NCBI GenBank assembly: GCA_017428155.1
Contig: JAFRRJ010000017.1
Span: 147,592 to 211,591, forward strand
Reading direction: 5' to 3'
DNA: 64,000 nucleotides
From: Clostridiales bacterium
GTDB taxonomy: Bacteria > Bacillota > Clostridia > Saccharofermentanales > Saccharofermentanaceae
Shown here: positions 1 to 8,968 of the stretch, one piece after another
How the letters are laid out: each line of letters starts with the position of its first letter
Numbering within the stretch: position 1 is the first letter of the stretch
Notes under the pieces: model-generated
Told to the model about the DNA's origin: nothing
Seen by the model: the letters and a program-made list of their open reading frames with translations, nothing else
Database searches by the model: none
Position numbers and translations under genes: made by a program

Positions 1-83
1 GCTATGCAGGCGGCATTATGTCTTCAGCAATCGACGGTATAAAATGCGCAAATAAACTTGCCGATTCTTTGCTCGATTCCTGA
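1..83 (+). CDS. C-terminal end of an NAD(P)/FAD-dependent oxidoreductase (partial)
   Basis: The frame starting at base 3 is open from the window edge to TGA at 81-83 and reads YAGGIMSSAIDGIKCANKLA followed by a short tail. The pattern (G)YAGGI.SAA.DGIK..E is the usual C-terminal FAD-contacting segment of the uncharacterised FAD-dependent dehydrogenase family (COG2509-like). Only about 26 residues are present, so the family is inferred from this one motif. The next gene's promoter lies inside its last codons. Confidence 0.6.
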   Translation, partial: YAGGIMSSAIDGIKCANKLADSLLDS

Positions 84-96
84 AAAGGTCTATAAT
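69..96 (+). promoter_or_regulatory. Promoter of the ACT/UPF0210 operon
   Basis: A -35 box TTGCTC (69-74), a 16-nt spacer and a perfect -10 box TATAAT (91-96) lie upstream of the ACT gene start at 160. The -35 box overlaps the stop region of the preceding gene. Confidence 0.55.
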
Positions 97-159
97 CATT
101 GGTGTTTATATTTTTTTAGCGTTAAAATCAATATCTCTTATAAGAGGGAGGATAATCAT

Positions 160-444
160 ATGAACAACGGGAAGAATACAGCCGTAGTAACAGTGCTTGG
201 AAGAGACCGTGTAGGTATTATCGCAGAAGTATCACGACTTCTTGCAGATTATGGTATTAATATCAACGACATATCACAGACAATACTGGATGATATTTTC
301 ACCATGGTCATGATGGTAGACCTTAAGGATGTTGTCATTGAGGAGTCTGATATCTCAGACAAGCTCACTGAACTCGGCAAAAAGCTCGGAGTTCAGATCA
401 CTATCCAGCATACGGGTCTTTTTAACGCAATGCATACTATCTGA
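160..444 (+). CDS. ACT domain-containing protein (UPF0237 family)
   Basis: A 94-residue protein consisting of one ACT domain. It opens with a typical beta strand and loop (VVTVLGRDRVGIIAEVSRLL), where the G-I-I-A turn is the usual small-molecule contact, and continues NINDISQTI into the second strand. ACT domains bind amino acids or other small effectors and act as regulatory modules. Start chosen at ATG 160 because AGAGGGAGG precedes it at good spacing; a TTG-initiated extension from 58 would run through the promoter. It sits 21 nt before the UPF0210 gene, a pairing common in Firmicutes, so it probably regulates or partners that protein. The ligand is unknown. Confidence 0.9.
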   Translation: MNNGKNTAVVTVLGRDRVGIIAEVSRLLADYGININDISQTILDDIFTMVMMVDLKDVVIEESDISDKLTELGKKLGVQITIQHTGLFNAMHTI

Positions 445-465
445 AATTGTTTTCGAGAGGTAAAT

Positions 466-1824
466 ATGATTAACGACCGCGAAATAATCGAGACGATGCA
501 GATGTTCAACGATCAGCATCTGGATATCCGCACAATTACAATGGGAATCTCGCTGATGGACTGTGCAGCATCTACCGTTGATGAGTCATGCAATAAGATA
601 TATGACAAGATCTGCAGATATGCAGGCAAGCTTGTCGAGACAGGTGAACTTATCAGCAAGAAATACGGAATCCCGATCATTCATAAGAGAATATCGGTAA
701 CTCCTATATCGATCGTAGCTTCCGCTTGTGGAGCGAAGGATTACACACCGTTTGCTAAGGTTCTTGATAAAGCCGCAAGGACTTGCGGAGTAAACTTCAT
801 CGGCGGTTTTTCCGCGCTTGTCCAAAAGGGCTATACCAATTCAGATAAGATCCTTATTAATTCGATTCCTGATGCTTTGGCATCGACTGAGCTGGTTTGC
901 TCAAGCGTCAATGTTGCTTCTACAAGGACAGGTATAAACATGGATGCTGTCCGCGATATGGGTATCATCATTAAGAAGACCGCTGAAGCGACAAAAGAAC
1001 AGGGCGCTTTAGGTTGTGCTAAGCTGGTTGTTTTCGCGAACGCGCCTGAAGATAATCCGTTCATGGCCGGTGCTTTCTTAGGACCCGGCGAGCCTGAATG
1101 CGTAATCAATGTCGGCATTTCAGGCCCGGGTGTTGTTAAGCACGCTTTAGAAGGCGTAAGAGGAAAGGATTTAGGCGTAGTCGCTGAGACTATCAAGAAG
1201 TCAGCTTTTAAGATCACCAGAGTAGGTGAGCTCGTAGCAAGGGAAGCTTCTGAGCGTCTCAAGGTTCCTTTCGGCATCATCGACCTGTCACTTGCTCCGA
1301 CACCTGCTGTTGGCGACTCTGTTGCAAGGCTTCTTGAGGAATTCGGTCTTGAGACATGCGGTACATGGGGTACGACCGCTGCTCTTGCGATGCTTAATGA
1401 TGCTGTAAAGAAGGGCGGTATAATGGCTTCTTCCTATGTCGGCGGACTTTCCGGTGCATTTATTCCGGTATCAGAAGATGAAGGTATGATCGCTGCCGCT
1501 ACATCCGGATCGCTTAAGCTTGAGAAGCTTGAAGCGATGACATGTGTTTGCTCGGTAGGCCTGGATATGATCGCCATTCCGGGTGATACATCAGCAGAGA
1601 CTATCTCAGGCATTATTGCTGACGAGATGGCTGTAGGTACATTTAATAACAAGACTACAGCTGTTAGACTTATTCCTGTTCCGGGAAAGACTGTTGGTGA
1701 CAGCGTCGAATTCGGCGGACTGCTCGGCACGGCACCTATTATGGATGTTAACCGTGCTTCATGCAGCGAATTTATTAACAGAGGCGGAAGGATACCGGCT
1801 CCTATTCATTCAATGCGTAATTGA
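466..1824 (+). CDS. UPF0210 (DUF711, 'PFL family') protein
   Basis: A 452-residue protein of the UPF0210/DUF711 family, normally about 450 residues, so full length. Despite the 'PFL family' name, a pyruvate formate-lyase reaction has not been shown for it. It has repeated Gly-rich segments ([38 protein letters not shown]) and begins [14 protein letters not shown]. Preceded by GAGAGGT. It directly follows the ACT gene as a two-gene unit; the link between them is from genome context, not a known reaction. The only overlapping frames are antisense shadows. Confidence 0.9.
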   Translation: MINDREIIETMQMFNDQHLDIRTITMGISLMDCAASTVDESCNKIYDKICRYAGKLVETGELISKKYGIPIIHKRISVTPISIVASACGAKDYTPFAKVLDKAARTCGVNFIGGFSALVQKGYTNSDKILINSIPDALASTELVCSSVNVASTRTGINMDAVRDMGIIIKKTAEATKEQGALGCAKLVVFANAPEDNPFMAGAFLGPGEPECVINVGISGPGVVKHALEGVRGKDLGVVAETIKKSAFKITRVGELVAREASERLKVPFGIIDLSLAPTPAVGDSVARLLEEFGLETCGTWGTTAALAMLNDAVKKGGIMASSYVGGLSGAFIPVSEDEGMIAAATSGSLKLEKLEAMTCVCSVGLDMIAIPGDTSAETISGIIADEMAVGTFNNKTTAVRLIPVPGKTVGDSVEFGGLLGTAPIMDVNRASCSEFINRGGRIPAPIHSMRN

Positions 1825-1830
1825 TCTTTT

Positions 1831-2586
1831 ATGAAGACTGATAAAGATATCACACCGGAAGAGTCTGATATTACTTTAGATCCTGAAGTGATTTCCGAAG
1901 CGGAAGTGCCGAACAAGTCCAGGTTCAGGCATTTCTGGGATTACGTGACCGAATATAAGAGAAGGACTGTTGCTCTGACGTTGCCTTCCGTTGCTTTCGA
2001 TATCTTTTATTCCGGATTCTGCTTTACCATGTCACTGTTTTCAAGATCGCTGTGGCTCTTTATCATGTCTTTCTACTATACGCTTCTATGGATCCTCAGA
2101 GTAAACGTTCTCTACAGGGCCGGCAGAGGAGCGGTATTTAAGAGCAAACGATTCAGAGAGATAGTCAATTACCGTAAGTTCTCAAGAAATCTGATCCTTC
2201 TGGATCTCGTATTTGCTTATGCTGTTTATCTTATCGTCAAGATCAATGTCAAACACGATTATCCCGGAATTCTTGTGTATGGTTTTGCACTCTATGTTAT
2301 CTATAAAGTCGTTATTGCATTGATAAATCTTTTTAAGGCGGGCAGATCAAGATCGCTTACCGCTTTATCGTTAAGAAAGATCTGTATTGTCGATGCCATG
2401 GTATCGACTCTGGCTCTTGAATGGGCATTATCTCACAGAGATGAAGGACATCTTTCGATATTTGCCAGACAGATCGAAAAGTATACCGGCATAGTCGTCG
2501 TTGTAATCATCTTTATCATGGGCGCAGCAGGATTTATTACTTACTTCAGATTGAGATCAAAAGAGAAGAAAGAAGGAATTACATAA
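1831..2586 (+). CDS. Polytopic membrane protein of unknown function
   Basis: A 251-residue protein with an acidic 35-residue N-terminus and about five or six hydrophobic stretches (roughly residues 47-65, 68-92, 119-137, 143-165, 183-200 and 221-243), ending in a basic tail RLRSKEKKEG. No catalytic motif recognised. ATG lies 6 nt after the UPF0210 stop and the gene abuts the GH13 ATG (TAAATG), so it is translated as part of the same operon. Its location argues for a membrane role linked to neither neighbour in an obvious way. Confidence 0.75.
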   Translation: MKTDKDITPEESDITLDPEVISEAEVPNKSRFRHFWDYVTEYKRRTVALTLPSVAFDIFYSGFCFTMSLFSRSLWLFIMSFYYTLLWILRVNVLYRAGRGAVFKSKRFREIVNYRKFSRNLILLDLVFAYAVYLIVKINVKHDYPGILVYGFALYVIYKVVIALINLFKAGRSRSLTALSLRKICIVDAMVSTLALEWALSHRDEGHLSIFARQIEKYTGIVVVVIIFIMGAAGFITYFRLRSKEKKEGIT

Positions 2587-3897
2587 ATGTGGTTTGAAGA
2601 AGCAGTTTTTTATCAGATCTATCCTTTGGGATTTTGCGGAGCTCCATTTGAGAATGACGGCATCCCCGAATCAAGGATACTTAAGGTAAATGACTGGATC
2701 CCCCACATTAAGAATCTCGGCATCAATGCCATCTATTTCTCGCCGGTATTTGAATCAGACACTCACGGATATAACACTAGAGATTACGGTCTTATTGATA
2801 CCAGATTAGGCACAAATGAAGACTTCAAAAAGGTTGTTGATAATCTTCATAAAGAAGGTATAAAAGTAGTTCTTGACGGCGTGTTCAATCATGTCGGAAG
2901 AGGCTTTTGGGCTTTCAAGGACGTTCAGGAAAAGCGCTGGGATTCACCTTATAAGGACTGGTTCCATATCTCGTTTGAAGGTAATTCAAATTACAATGAC
3001 GGTTTCTGGTATGAAGGCTGGGAAGGGAACTATGACCTCGTAAAGCTCAACTTAAGAAATCCCGCCGTTGTCGGTCACATTCTGGATAAAGTAAATTACT
3101 GGATTGATTATTTTGACATAGACGGTTTAAGGCTTGATGTTGCATATTGCCTTGATCATGAATTCTTAAGAAGGCTCAGGGAATTTACTGACAGCAAGAA
3201 GTATGATTTCTTCCTTCTGGGTGAAGTCCTGCACGGTGAATACGGAAGGATGCTAAATGATATGCATCTTCATTCTCTTACGAATTACCAGTGCTACAAG
3301 GGCATTTATTCTTCGTTTAATTCATCCAACATGTTTGAGATCATGCATTCGCTGATGCGTCTGTTCGGACCTGAGGACTGGACTGTCTGCAGGGGAGCGC
3401 ATCTTCTGTCTTTTGCTGATAATCACGATGTCACAAGGATCGCTTCTATCTTAAATGATGAAAGATGCCTTCCTCTTGTATATACTCTGGTATTTACAAT
3501 GCCCGGAATCCCTTGTGTCTACTATGGTTCAGAGTGGGGTGCAAAGGCCAGGAAAGAAGATGGCGATCCGGCTCTCCGCGCATCTTTTGATGAGCCTGTC
3601 TGGAATGATCTGACTGATCATATTTCGAGGCTTGCTGAGATAAAGAAGAATTCTAATGCATTAAATTACGGCGGATTAAGGATCGTTGTTCTTACCAATA
3701 AGCAGTGTATTTTCGAGCGCTGCGCAGACGGACAGAGAGTGATGGTGGCAATCAATATGGATGACGCGCCTTATACCGCGCATTTTGATGCAGGATGCGG
3801 TCAGGCTAAAGAACTACTGACCGGTACTGTCCACGACTTTGGCGGCGGATCGACTATGCAGCCGAAATCTTCCGAAATATGGCTTATGGAGAGATAA
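2587..3897 (+). CDS. Alpha-amylase family glycosyl hydrolase (GH13), cytoplasmic
   Basis: A 436-residue (beta/alpha)8 GH13 enzyme acting on alpha-glucans or maltodextrins. All four conserved regions are visible: DGVFNH near residue 97, GLRLDVA with the nucleophile Asp at about 184, LLGEVLHG with the acid/base Glu at about 213, and ADNHD with Asp at about 281. There is no signal peptide, so it acts inside the cell on imported oligosaccharides or storage glucan. It lacks the N-terminal domain of typical neopullulanases and has a short C-terminal beta domain. The start codon follows the previous stop with no gap. Exact substrate cannot be told from the sequence. Confidence 0.92.
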   Translation: MWFEEAVFYQIYPLGFCGAPFENDGIPESRILKVNDWIPHIKNLGINAIYFSPVFESDTHGYNTRDYGLIDTRLGTNEDFKKVVDNLHKEGIKVVLDGVFNHVGRGFWAFKDVQEKRWDSPYKDWFHISFEGNSNYNDGFWYEGWEGNYDLVKLNLRNPAVVGHILDKVNYWIDYFDIDGLRLDVAYCLDHEFLRRLREFTDSKKYDFFLLGEVLHGEYGRMLNDMHLHSLTNYQCYKGIYSSFNSSNMFEIMHSLMRLFGPEDWTVCRGAHLLSFADNHDVTRIASILNDERCLPLVYTLVFTMPGIPCVYYGSEWGAKARKEDGDPALRASFDEPVWNDLTDHISRLAEIKKNSNALNYGGLRIVVLTNKQCIFERCADGQRVMVAINMDDAPYTAHFDAGCGQAKELLTGTVHDFGGGSTMQPKSSEIWLMER

Positions 3898-3934
3898 CTT
3901 TAATTTATCCATGATTATCTAATAGTTTTTCCTG

Positions 3935-3962
3935 TTTAAGCTTATAAACTGTCAGTTATAAT
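3935..3962 (+). promoter_or_regulatory. Possible promoter of the solute-binding lipoprotein gene
   Basis: TTTAAG (3935-3940), 16 nt, then TATAAT (3957-3962). The -10 box lies in the left arm of the terminator hairpin of the upstream gene, so AT-richness alone could explain it. Confidence 0.35.
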
Positions 3963-3987
3963 TTTCTTATAACTGACGGTTTTGTTA
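3946..3987 (+). terminator. Terminator after the GH13 operon
   Basis: Arms at 3946-3961 and 3967-3983 pair over 16 positions with a single G-U wobble and a short loop of about 5 nt, followed by T-rich sequence. It separates the GH13 gene from the lipoprotein gene. Confidence 0.6.
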
Positions 3988-4002
3988 TCTTTGGGGGTCA
4001 AT

Positions 4003-5796
4003 ATGAACAGATCACGTAAGTTTATAGCGTTATTAATCGTTTTCTCAGTTTTATTTTCGATGTGTTCGTGCTCGAAAACATCCGGATCAGGCAAAGGCGT
4101 TAAGAAAGCAGACGGCATCAAGCCTGAGCGTGTCTCAAAAGATATTCAGAATACTCCGTTTGCGACGCCGGGCCTTGAGCCTTCTGTTACTCCTGTACCG
4201 AATGACGATGGTATAGAGGAGTTTTATCTTTTTAATACAACTTACGGCGAGGAAAAATCCGAATTTAATGAGATCAGGGAGATCATCGCCAAGACGACAG
4301 GCGTCAGGGTTATTGAATCCTGGTTATATGATATGACGCCGGACGAAGCGATAGGCTCTATTATCGCGTCCGGTAAGCTTCCGGATATGATCTATTCTTA
4401 TGATAACTATGAATTTTATAATAACAATCTGCTCATAGCATGGGATGATTATCTCGAGGAATATCCGAATATCAAAGCGCTTTATACAGATGAGCAATGG
4501 GAACAATTCAGACAGGACGATGGCCATATATACTGGGTCGATGCTATTGACAGATATAAAAACAAAGATACAAGAGCTGTCCATAATGAGCAGGCTTTCT
4601 GGATACAGGTCAGAGTGCTTGAATGGGCAGGCTATCCGAAGATTGAAACTTTAGATCAGTATTTTGAACTGTTAGATAAATACAGCCAAGCCAATCCCAA
4701 CATGCCGGACGGCACGCCTGTTATTCCTTATACATGCATTTGCGAGGACTGGAGATATTATTCTATCGAGAGTGCTCCGATGTATCTTGACGGCTATCCA
4801 AACAACGGATGTGTAATAGTAAATGTTGATGAAGGCGAAGATAAGCCCAAAGTCATCGACTATAACACGACTGATACTGCAAAAGCTTACTTCAGGAAAC
4901 TTAATGAGGAATACAATAAAGGAGTCATTGATCCTGACTTCGCCGTTCAGACTTATGATGAATACATCAGTAAAGTTACAACCGGAAGAGTTCTCGGACT
5001 CAGTGACCAGTATTGGGACTTTGCGTATAATCTGATGCCGGAATATTCCCTGAAGAAAACGGCAGAAGACGGTACAGAATATACACTTTACGATCTCGGC
5101 TGCGAATATGTGCCGCTCGGACTTGTTATGGAATACGGTGCTGAACAGCAATGGCATTCGTATGGCAGTGAGATCAATGCCCTTGGCGGACTTGCAGTTA
5201 CCACACAATGTTATGACCCTGAAACTGCGTTCAGATTCATTAATGATCTGTTGTCTGATGAGATCCTGACACTTCGCTTCTGGGGAATTGAAACCGTCGA
5301 TTATTATATTTCTGAAGACGGCATTTATTTCAGGACCGAAGAGATGCGCAGGAACTGGAATGATCTTTCTTACAGGGAACAACATACATGCGAGTACACC
5401 AACATGCCGCAATGGAGAGGCCTGTTTGATGACGGTATCAACAGGATATTGCCATCAGAACAGCCTGTTGAATTCAAAGCTGAGCTTTCCCAGCCGGCCG
5501 TTGCCTGCCTTGATGTTTACGGCGCTGATAATTTTGTCGATTTTATAGGTTCTAAATATTGCGAGCCCTATCCCTGGTATCCGCTTTATTACTGGTCTAA
5601 CAGCCTTACTACAGATACTGAGGCCGGATTGGCATGGTACCAGATGACTGACTGTAAGCACGAGTGGATCCCGAAGCTGGTTCTCAGCAAAGACTTTGAT
5701 TCGGATTGGGATAAATACATGAAAGCTTATGAAGAATGTGATCCGCAGGTGTTCATTGATGCTGCGCAGCAGGAAGTAAATAACAGATTAACTTGA
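4003..5796 (+). CDS. Extracellular solute-binding lipoprotein (orphan)
   Basis: A 597-residue lipoprotein. A basic start (NRSRK), a hydrophobic segment and Cys at residue 21 or 23 (FSMCSC) form a lipoprotein signal; a Pro/Thr-rich linker follows to about residue 65. The remainder resembles large type-2 periplasmic binding proteins for oligosaccharides (LipO/YtcQ-like), including DYLEEYPNIKALYTDEQW and Trp/Tyr-rich segments. Start at ATG 4003 follows GGGGGT. No permease or ATPase gene is adjacent, so its transporter is elsewhere. The linker after the Cys contains GKGVKKADGIK, almost repeated in the lipoprotein at 48103-48852. Confidence 0.82.
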   Translation: MNRSRKFIALLIVFSVLFSMCSCSKTSGSGKGVKKADGIKPERVSKDIQNTPFATPGLEPSVTPVPNDDGIEEFYLFNTTYGEEKSEFNEIREIIAKTTGVRVIESWLYDMTPDEAIGSIIASGKLPDMIYSYDNYEFYNNNLLIAWDDYLEEYPNIKALYTDEQWEQFRQDDGHIYWVDAIDRYKNKDTRAVHNEQAFWIQVRVLEWAGYPKIETLDQYFELLDKYSQANPNMPDGTPVIPYTCICEDWRYYSIESAPMYLDGYPNNGCVIVNVDEGEDKPKVIDYNTTDTAKAYFRKLNEEYNKGVIDPDFAVQTYDEYISKVTTGRVLGLSDQYWDFAYNLMPEYSLKKTAEDGTEYTLYDLGCEYVPLGLVMEYGAEQQWHSYGSEINALGGLAVTTQCYDPETAFRFINDLLSDEILTLRFWGIETVDYYISEDGIYFRTEEMRRNWNDLSYREQHTCEYTNMPQWRGLFDDGINRILPSEQPVEFKAELSQPAVACLDVYGADNFVDFIGSKYCEPYPWYPLYYWSNSLTTDTEAGLAWYQMTDCKHEWIPKLVLSKDFDSDWDKYMKAYEECDPQVFIDAAQQEVNNRLT

Positions 5797-5845
5797 TGAT
5801 GTTCATTTTATCGGCCGGTTCTTTTATTGATGGGGAGGTAGAACT

Positions 5846-6493
5846 ATGCTTAAAAAGTTAAAAGCTAAACTCAAGAATAAGGGCATAAGAACAGAGATTT
5901 TATGCGCATTAGGCGTGATTGCATTAGCTTTGGTCGTTATTGCCCTTATCCCGAATCATCTGTCTTCAAAAAAGTTCAACAGTTACTTCAGGAAAGAAGG
6001 CTTCTACAAATACACCGATCTGAATGATTTCATCCATCTTTCCCAAAATCCCGGCCGTGTTCTTGAAGGCGTAAAAACCGGATACGCATATATTACCCTG
6101 ACCGGAAATGAAGCCCAAAATGCTTTTGATAACTACGTCAACAACAAATTCGATTATGGCGTTATAAAAGCATCACTTGCAAAATATGTCGGTAGTTTTG
6201 GCGTGCCGATTGATAACCGGTATTACTATATGTTTGTTTTTAAATCCGGAAAGGATGCGAAAGCATTTTACGATCAATATTCGGAAAACGCCATGCCCCG
6301 CAAAACCGAGCGCGGTGAAGAAAAAGGTTATTCATATTCAATCTGTGATTCCGATCACCACATAGCCTGTTATTTGGAAAGAAACACCGTATTGATGATC
6401 GACGGCAATACTCAAATTTATAATTTTGAAGACTTTTGCGATCATATGGGAATCAAAGCCCCGCCGTGCACATGGAAAGACCGCAGCAACTGA
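5846..6493 (+). CDS. Membrane-anchored protein of unknown function
   Basis: A 215-residue protein with a basic N-terminus (about 17 residues), one transmembrane segment (about 18-36) and an exposed domain rich in Tyr/Phe/Lys. GGGGAGGT precedes the ATG at good spacing. No enzymatic motif or family was recognised. It follows the lipoprotein gene by 49 nt and converges with argH at 6510. Confidence 0.7.
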   Translation: MLKKLKAKLKNKGIRTEILCALGVIALALVVIALIPNHLSSKKFNSYFRKEGFYKYTDLNDFIHLSQNPGRVLEGVKTGYAYITLTGNEAQNAFDNYVNNKFDYGVIKASLAKYVGSFGVPIDNRYYYMFVFKSGKDAKAFYDQYSENAMPRKTERGEEKGYSYSICDSDHHIACYLERNTVLMIDGNTQIYNFEDFCDHMGIKAPPCTWKDRSN

Positions 6494-6509
6494 GCAAGTT
6501 AAGCTTTTA

Positions 6510-7871
6510 TCACAATTCCTCCAAATACTTCTTAACAGTATCTGGTGCGGGGCCGCCGGTAAGATTTCTGCCTTCAACGCAAGTCTTCAAAGAGATTGCA
6601 TCGTAGACATCGTCTTCGAAAGCAGGAGAGAATTCCTTGAGCTTATCGAGAGATACGTCAAGAAGGGAAATGCCATTCTCGATGCAATAATGAACGAGCT
6701 TTCCGGAGATTGCGTGTGTCTCGCGGAAAGGAAGACCTTTCTTAACGAGATAGTCAGCGAGGTCTGTAGCATTTGTAAAACCACCCAGTGCAGCGGCTTC
6801 CATATTATCCTTGCGGATGGTCATAGTCTTTATCATGCCGGTGAAGGGAGGAAGGACTGCCTTGATAGTGTCGATGCAGTCAAACATTGCTTCCTGGACT
6901 TCCTGCATATCCTTGTTATATGTAAGAGGCAGTCCCTTCATGATGACGAGAAGTGCGATAAGGTCACCGTAAACACGGCCGGTCTTGCCACGTGTAAGCT
7001 CAGCTACGTCAGGATTCTTCTTCTGAGGCATCATGGAAGAACCGGTGGAATAAGCGTCATCTAATTCATAGAATTTGAATTCCTGTGAAGCATAAAGGAT
7101 TATCTCTTCGCTCATTCTTGATAAGTGCATCATGAGAATGGAGCATGCTGATGCAAACTCGATCGCGAAGTCCCTGTCAGCAACGCCGTCAAGTGAGCAG
7201 AGCGTTACACCGTTCATACCGAGCTGATCAGCTACGAACCGGCGGTCAAGCGGATATGTTGTTCCGGCAAGTGCGCCTGAACCGAGAGGGGAGATGTTAG
7301 CTCTGTCTTTTGCCTCGTTGATCCTGTCGATGTCACGCTTGAACATCTCGATATAAGCAGAAAGATAATGAGCATATGTGATGGGCTGAGCTCTCTGAAG
7401 ATGAGTGTAGCCCGGCATATATGTCTCGGTATTAGCCTTTGCGATCTCAACTAAAGTGTCGATAAGATCATCAAGAAGTTCAATGATCTCGCCGGCTTCG
7501 TCAACCATATAAAGGCGCTGGTCCAAAGCTACCTGATCATTTCTCGAACGTCCTGTATGAAGACGCTTGCCTGCATCACCGATGCGGTTTGTAAGCTCTT
7601 CTTCGATAAACATATGGATGTCTTCAGCATCTGAATCAAACGTAAGCTTGCCGGATTCGATATCTTCCTTTATAGAGAGAAGGCCGCTCTTGATATCTTC
7701 TGCGTCTTTATCAGAGATAACGCCCTGCTTTGCGAGCATCTGTGAATGAGCGATGGAACCTTCTATGTCCTGACTGTACATCTTGCAGTCAAAGGGAAGG
7801 GAAGAATTGTAATCGTTTACTTCTTTGTCGGTAGCCTTTTCGAAGCGTCCGGCCCACATTTTCTTTGCCAT
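6510..7871 (-). CDS. argH: Argininosuccinate lyase
   Basis: A 453-residue enzyme splitting argininosuccinate into arginine and fumarate, the last step of arginine synthesis. It starts KKMWAGRFEKATDKEV, a family hallmark, and carries the fumarase/lyase signature GSSMMPQKKNPD near residue 280 plus TGRSRNDQVALD near residue 110. Length fits the family. It lies downstream of argG in the same direction, with two GNAT acetyltransferase genes between them. It converges with the 5846 gene, and its stop is 16 nt from that gene's stop. Confidence 0.97.
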   Translation of the reverse strand: MAKKMWAGRFEKATDKEVNDYNSSLPFDCKMYSQDIEGSIAHSQMLAKQGVISDKDAEDIKSGLLSIKEDIESGKLTFDSDAEDIHMFIEEELTNRIGDAGKRLHTGRSRNDQVALDQRLYMVDEAGEIIELLDDLIDTLVEIAKANTETYMPGYTHLQRAQPITYAHYLSAYIEMFKRDIDRINEAKDRANISPLGSGALAGTTYPLDRRFVADQLGMNGVTLCSLDGVADRDFAIEFASACSILMMHLSRMSEEIILYASQEFKFYELDDAYSTGSSMMPQKKNPDVAELTRGKTGRVYGDLIALLVIMKGLPLTYNKDMQEVQEAMFDCIDTIKAVLPPFTGMIKTMTIRKDNMEAAALGGFTNATDLADYLVKKGLPFRETHAISGKLVHYCIENGISLLDVSLDKLKEFSPAFEDDVYDAISLKTCVEGRNLTGGPAPDTVKKYLEEL

Positions 7872-7875
7872 AAGT

Positions 7876-8334
7876 TTACTCCTTTATGTAATCAGGATCG
7901 ATCCTGACTAATTCGGTTAATGCTTTATTCCTGTAATTCAGATCATCACGGAGCGTAAAGCCCTGTGCCTCCCAGAATGCATTGCCGCCTTCGTTTTTCT
8001 TGAAAGCAACGAGAAGGACTTTGGTAATGTCTTCTGCTTTAAGTGCATCGAGCGCCAGATTAACGAGCCTTTTGCCGATGCCGTATCTTCTGTAATCAGG
8101 TGATACGCACGCATGCTGAATTATACCGCGTCTTCCGTCATGACCACATAATATCACACCAACTATCTTTTCACCGTCAAGAGCTACAAAAGAAGTGGTC
8201 GGATTGCGCTTAAGGTACTTTTCGATGCCTGCATAAGAATCATCCTTATCGTTAAGGCCGTTGCCGCAAAGGATCCAGAGAGCGTATGCCTGATCATAAT
8301 CATCTATATTCATTAACCTGTATGAGATATGCAT
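7876..8334 (-). CDS. GNAT family N-acetyltransferase
   Basis: A 152-residue acetyltransferase with the acetyl-CoA binding motif RRYGIGKRLVNLALDAL (R-x-x-G-x-G/A) in the C-terminal half, preceded by the beta-4 strand GIIQHACVSPDYR. Acetylates an amine on an unknown small molecule or protein. Start set at ATG 8334, which follows AAGGAGG at 7 nt; the longer reading to 8397 overlaps the preceding gene. It ends 4 nt before argH, so it belongs to the arg operon by position. Confidence 0.85.
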   Translation of the reverse strand: MHISYRLMNIDDYDQAYALWILCGNGLNDKDDSYAGIEKYLKRNPTTSFVALDGEKIVGVILCGHDGRRGIIQHACVSPDYRRYGIGKRLVNLALDALKAEDITKVLLVAFKKNEGGNAFWEAQGFTLRDDLNYRNKALTELVRIDPDYIKE

Positions 8335-8344
8335 AAAAGCCTCC

Positions 8345-8779
8345 TTAACAAACGCTGATACCCAACCATTGACACATTCCGCATCCGTAATTCTCATCCG
8401 GGCGTTTTACAAACCCGAACTTTGTATAGAATTCTTCTTTTCCTTTTGCGGAGCAAAGACTTACCATCATCTTATAGCCGGGCTTAAGCCACCCGTTTAT
8501 CATTGACATGATCTTTTCCATGACCATTCTGCCGTATCCGTTGCCCTGGTATTCTGGCAGAACAATAATGTCAGCGATATAGACTACGTAACCATGGTCC
8601 CAAATCACACGGCCAAGAGCAATCGGCTTGTCTTCCAGTCTTAAACAGCAGATGAATGAATTCTTAAGGCCTTCTTCGGCTTCTTCCAAAGGAAACTCAG
8701 CCCAGCAAACGGCTTTCCTGAATCCCATATATTCTTCAGCTGTTATGTAGTCAGTAAATTTCTCATTCATAGTTGTCAC
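8345..8779 (-). CDS. GNAT family N-acetyltransferase
   Basis: A 144-residue acetyltransferase with the acetyl-CoA loop YQGNGYGRMVMEKIM and the preceding strand VVYIADIIVLPEYQ, followed by KEEFYTKFGFVKRPDENYG as the C-terminal alpha-beta unit. Substrate unknown. Its end carries the ribosome site of the next GNAT gene, so the two are translationally adjacent. Placement between argG and argH is unusual but does not prove a role in arginine synthesis. Confidence 0.85.
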   Translation of the reverse strand: MTTMNEKFTDYITAEEYMGFRKAVCWAEFPLEEAEEGLKNSFICCLRLEDKPIALGRVIWDHGYVVYIADIIVLPEYQGNGYGRMVMEKIMSMINGWLKPGYKMMVSLCSAKGKEEFYTKFGFVKRPDENYGCGMCQWLGISVC

Positions 8780-8915
8780 CTTAATAATTCATTTCCACAA
8801 AAGCGGCTCGAAAAAGTGTCATTTCGTGGAACTTTTGCCGTTTTTTCCACGGAACCGGCCTTTTTTGGGCCTTCTTTGTGGAACTTTTACACGCGCTGCA
8901 ACCTAAAACAATAAA
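8780..8915. repeat. Intergenic stretch with short GTGGAA/TTCCAC repeats
   Basis: GTGGAACTTTT occurs at 8826-8836 and 8878-8888, with inverted TTTCCAC at 8792-8798 and TTTCCACGG near 8844-8852. CGTGGAA (8825-8831) and TTCCACG (8845-8851) can form a hairpin. No coding frame is visible. It may hold the promoter of the GNAT gene at 8345 and the tail beyond the argG terminator. Confidence 0.4.
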
Positions 8916-8920
8916 CAAAA

Positions 8921-8947
8921 AGGGCTGCCCCACATAAGAGCAGCCCT
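8921..8947 (-). terminator. Rho-independent terminator after argG
   Basis: AGGGCTGC (8921-8928) pairs with GCAGCCCT (8940-8947). On the minus strand the hairpin is followed by a T-rich run (TTTTTGTTTATTG). It lies 21 nt after the argG stop, implying that the GNAT-argH genes are partly or wholly transcribed separately. Confidence 0.85.
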
Positions 8948-8968
8948 CAATATTCATAATTCAAGAAA

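Noticed and set aside
4672..5412. 246-codon minus-strand frame
   Set aside because: It is antisense to the solute-binding lipoprotein, which has signal peptide, ribosome site and family features.
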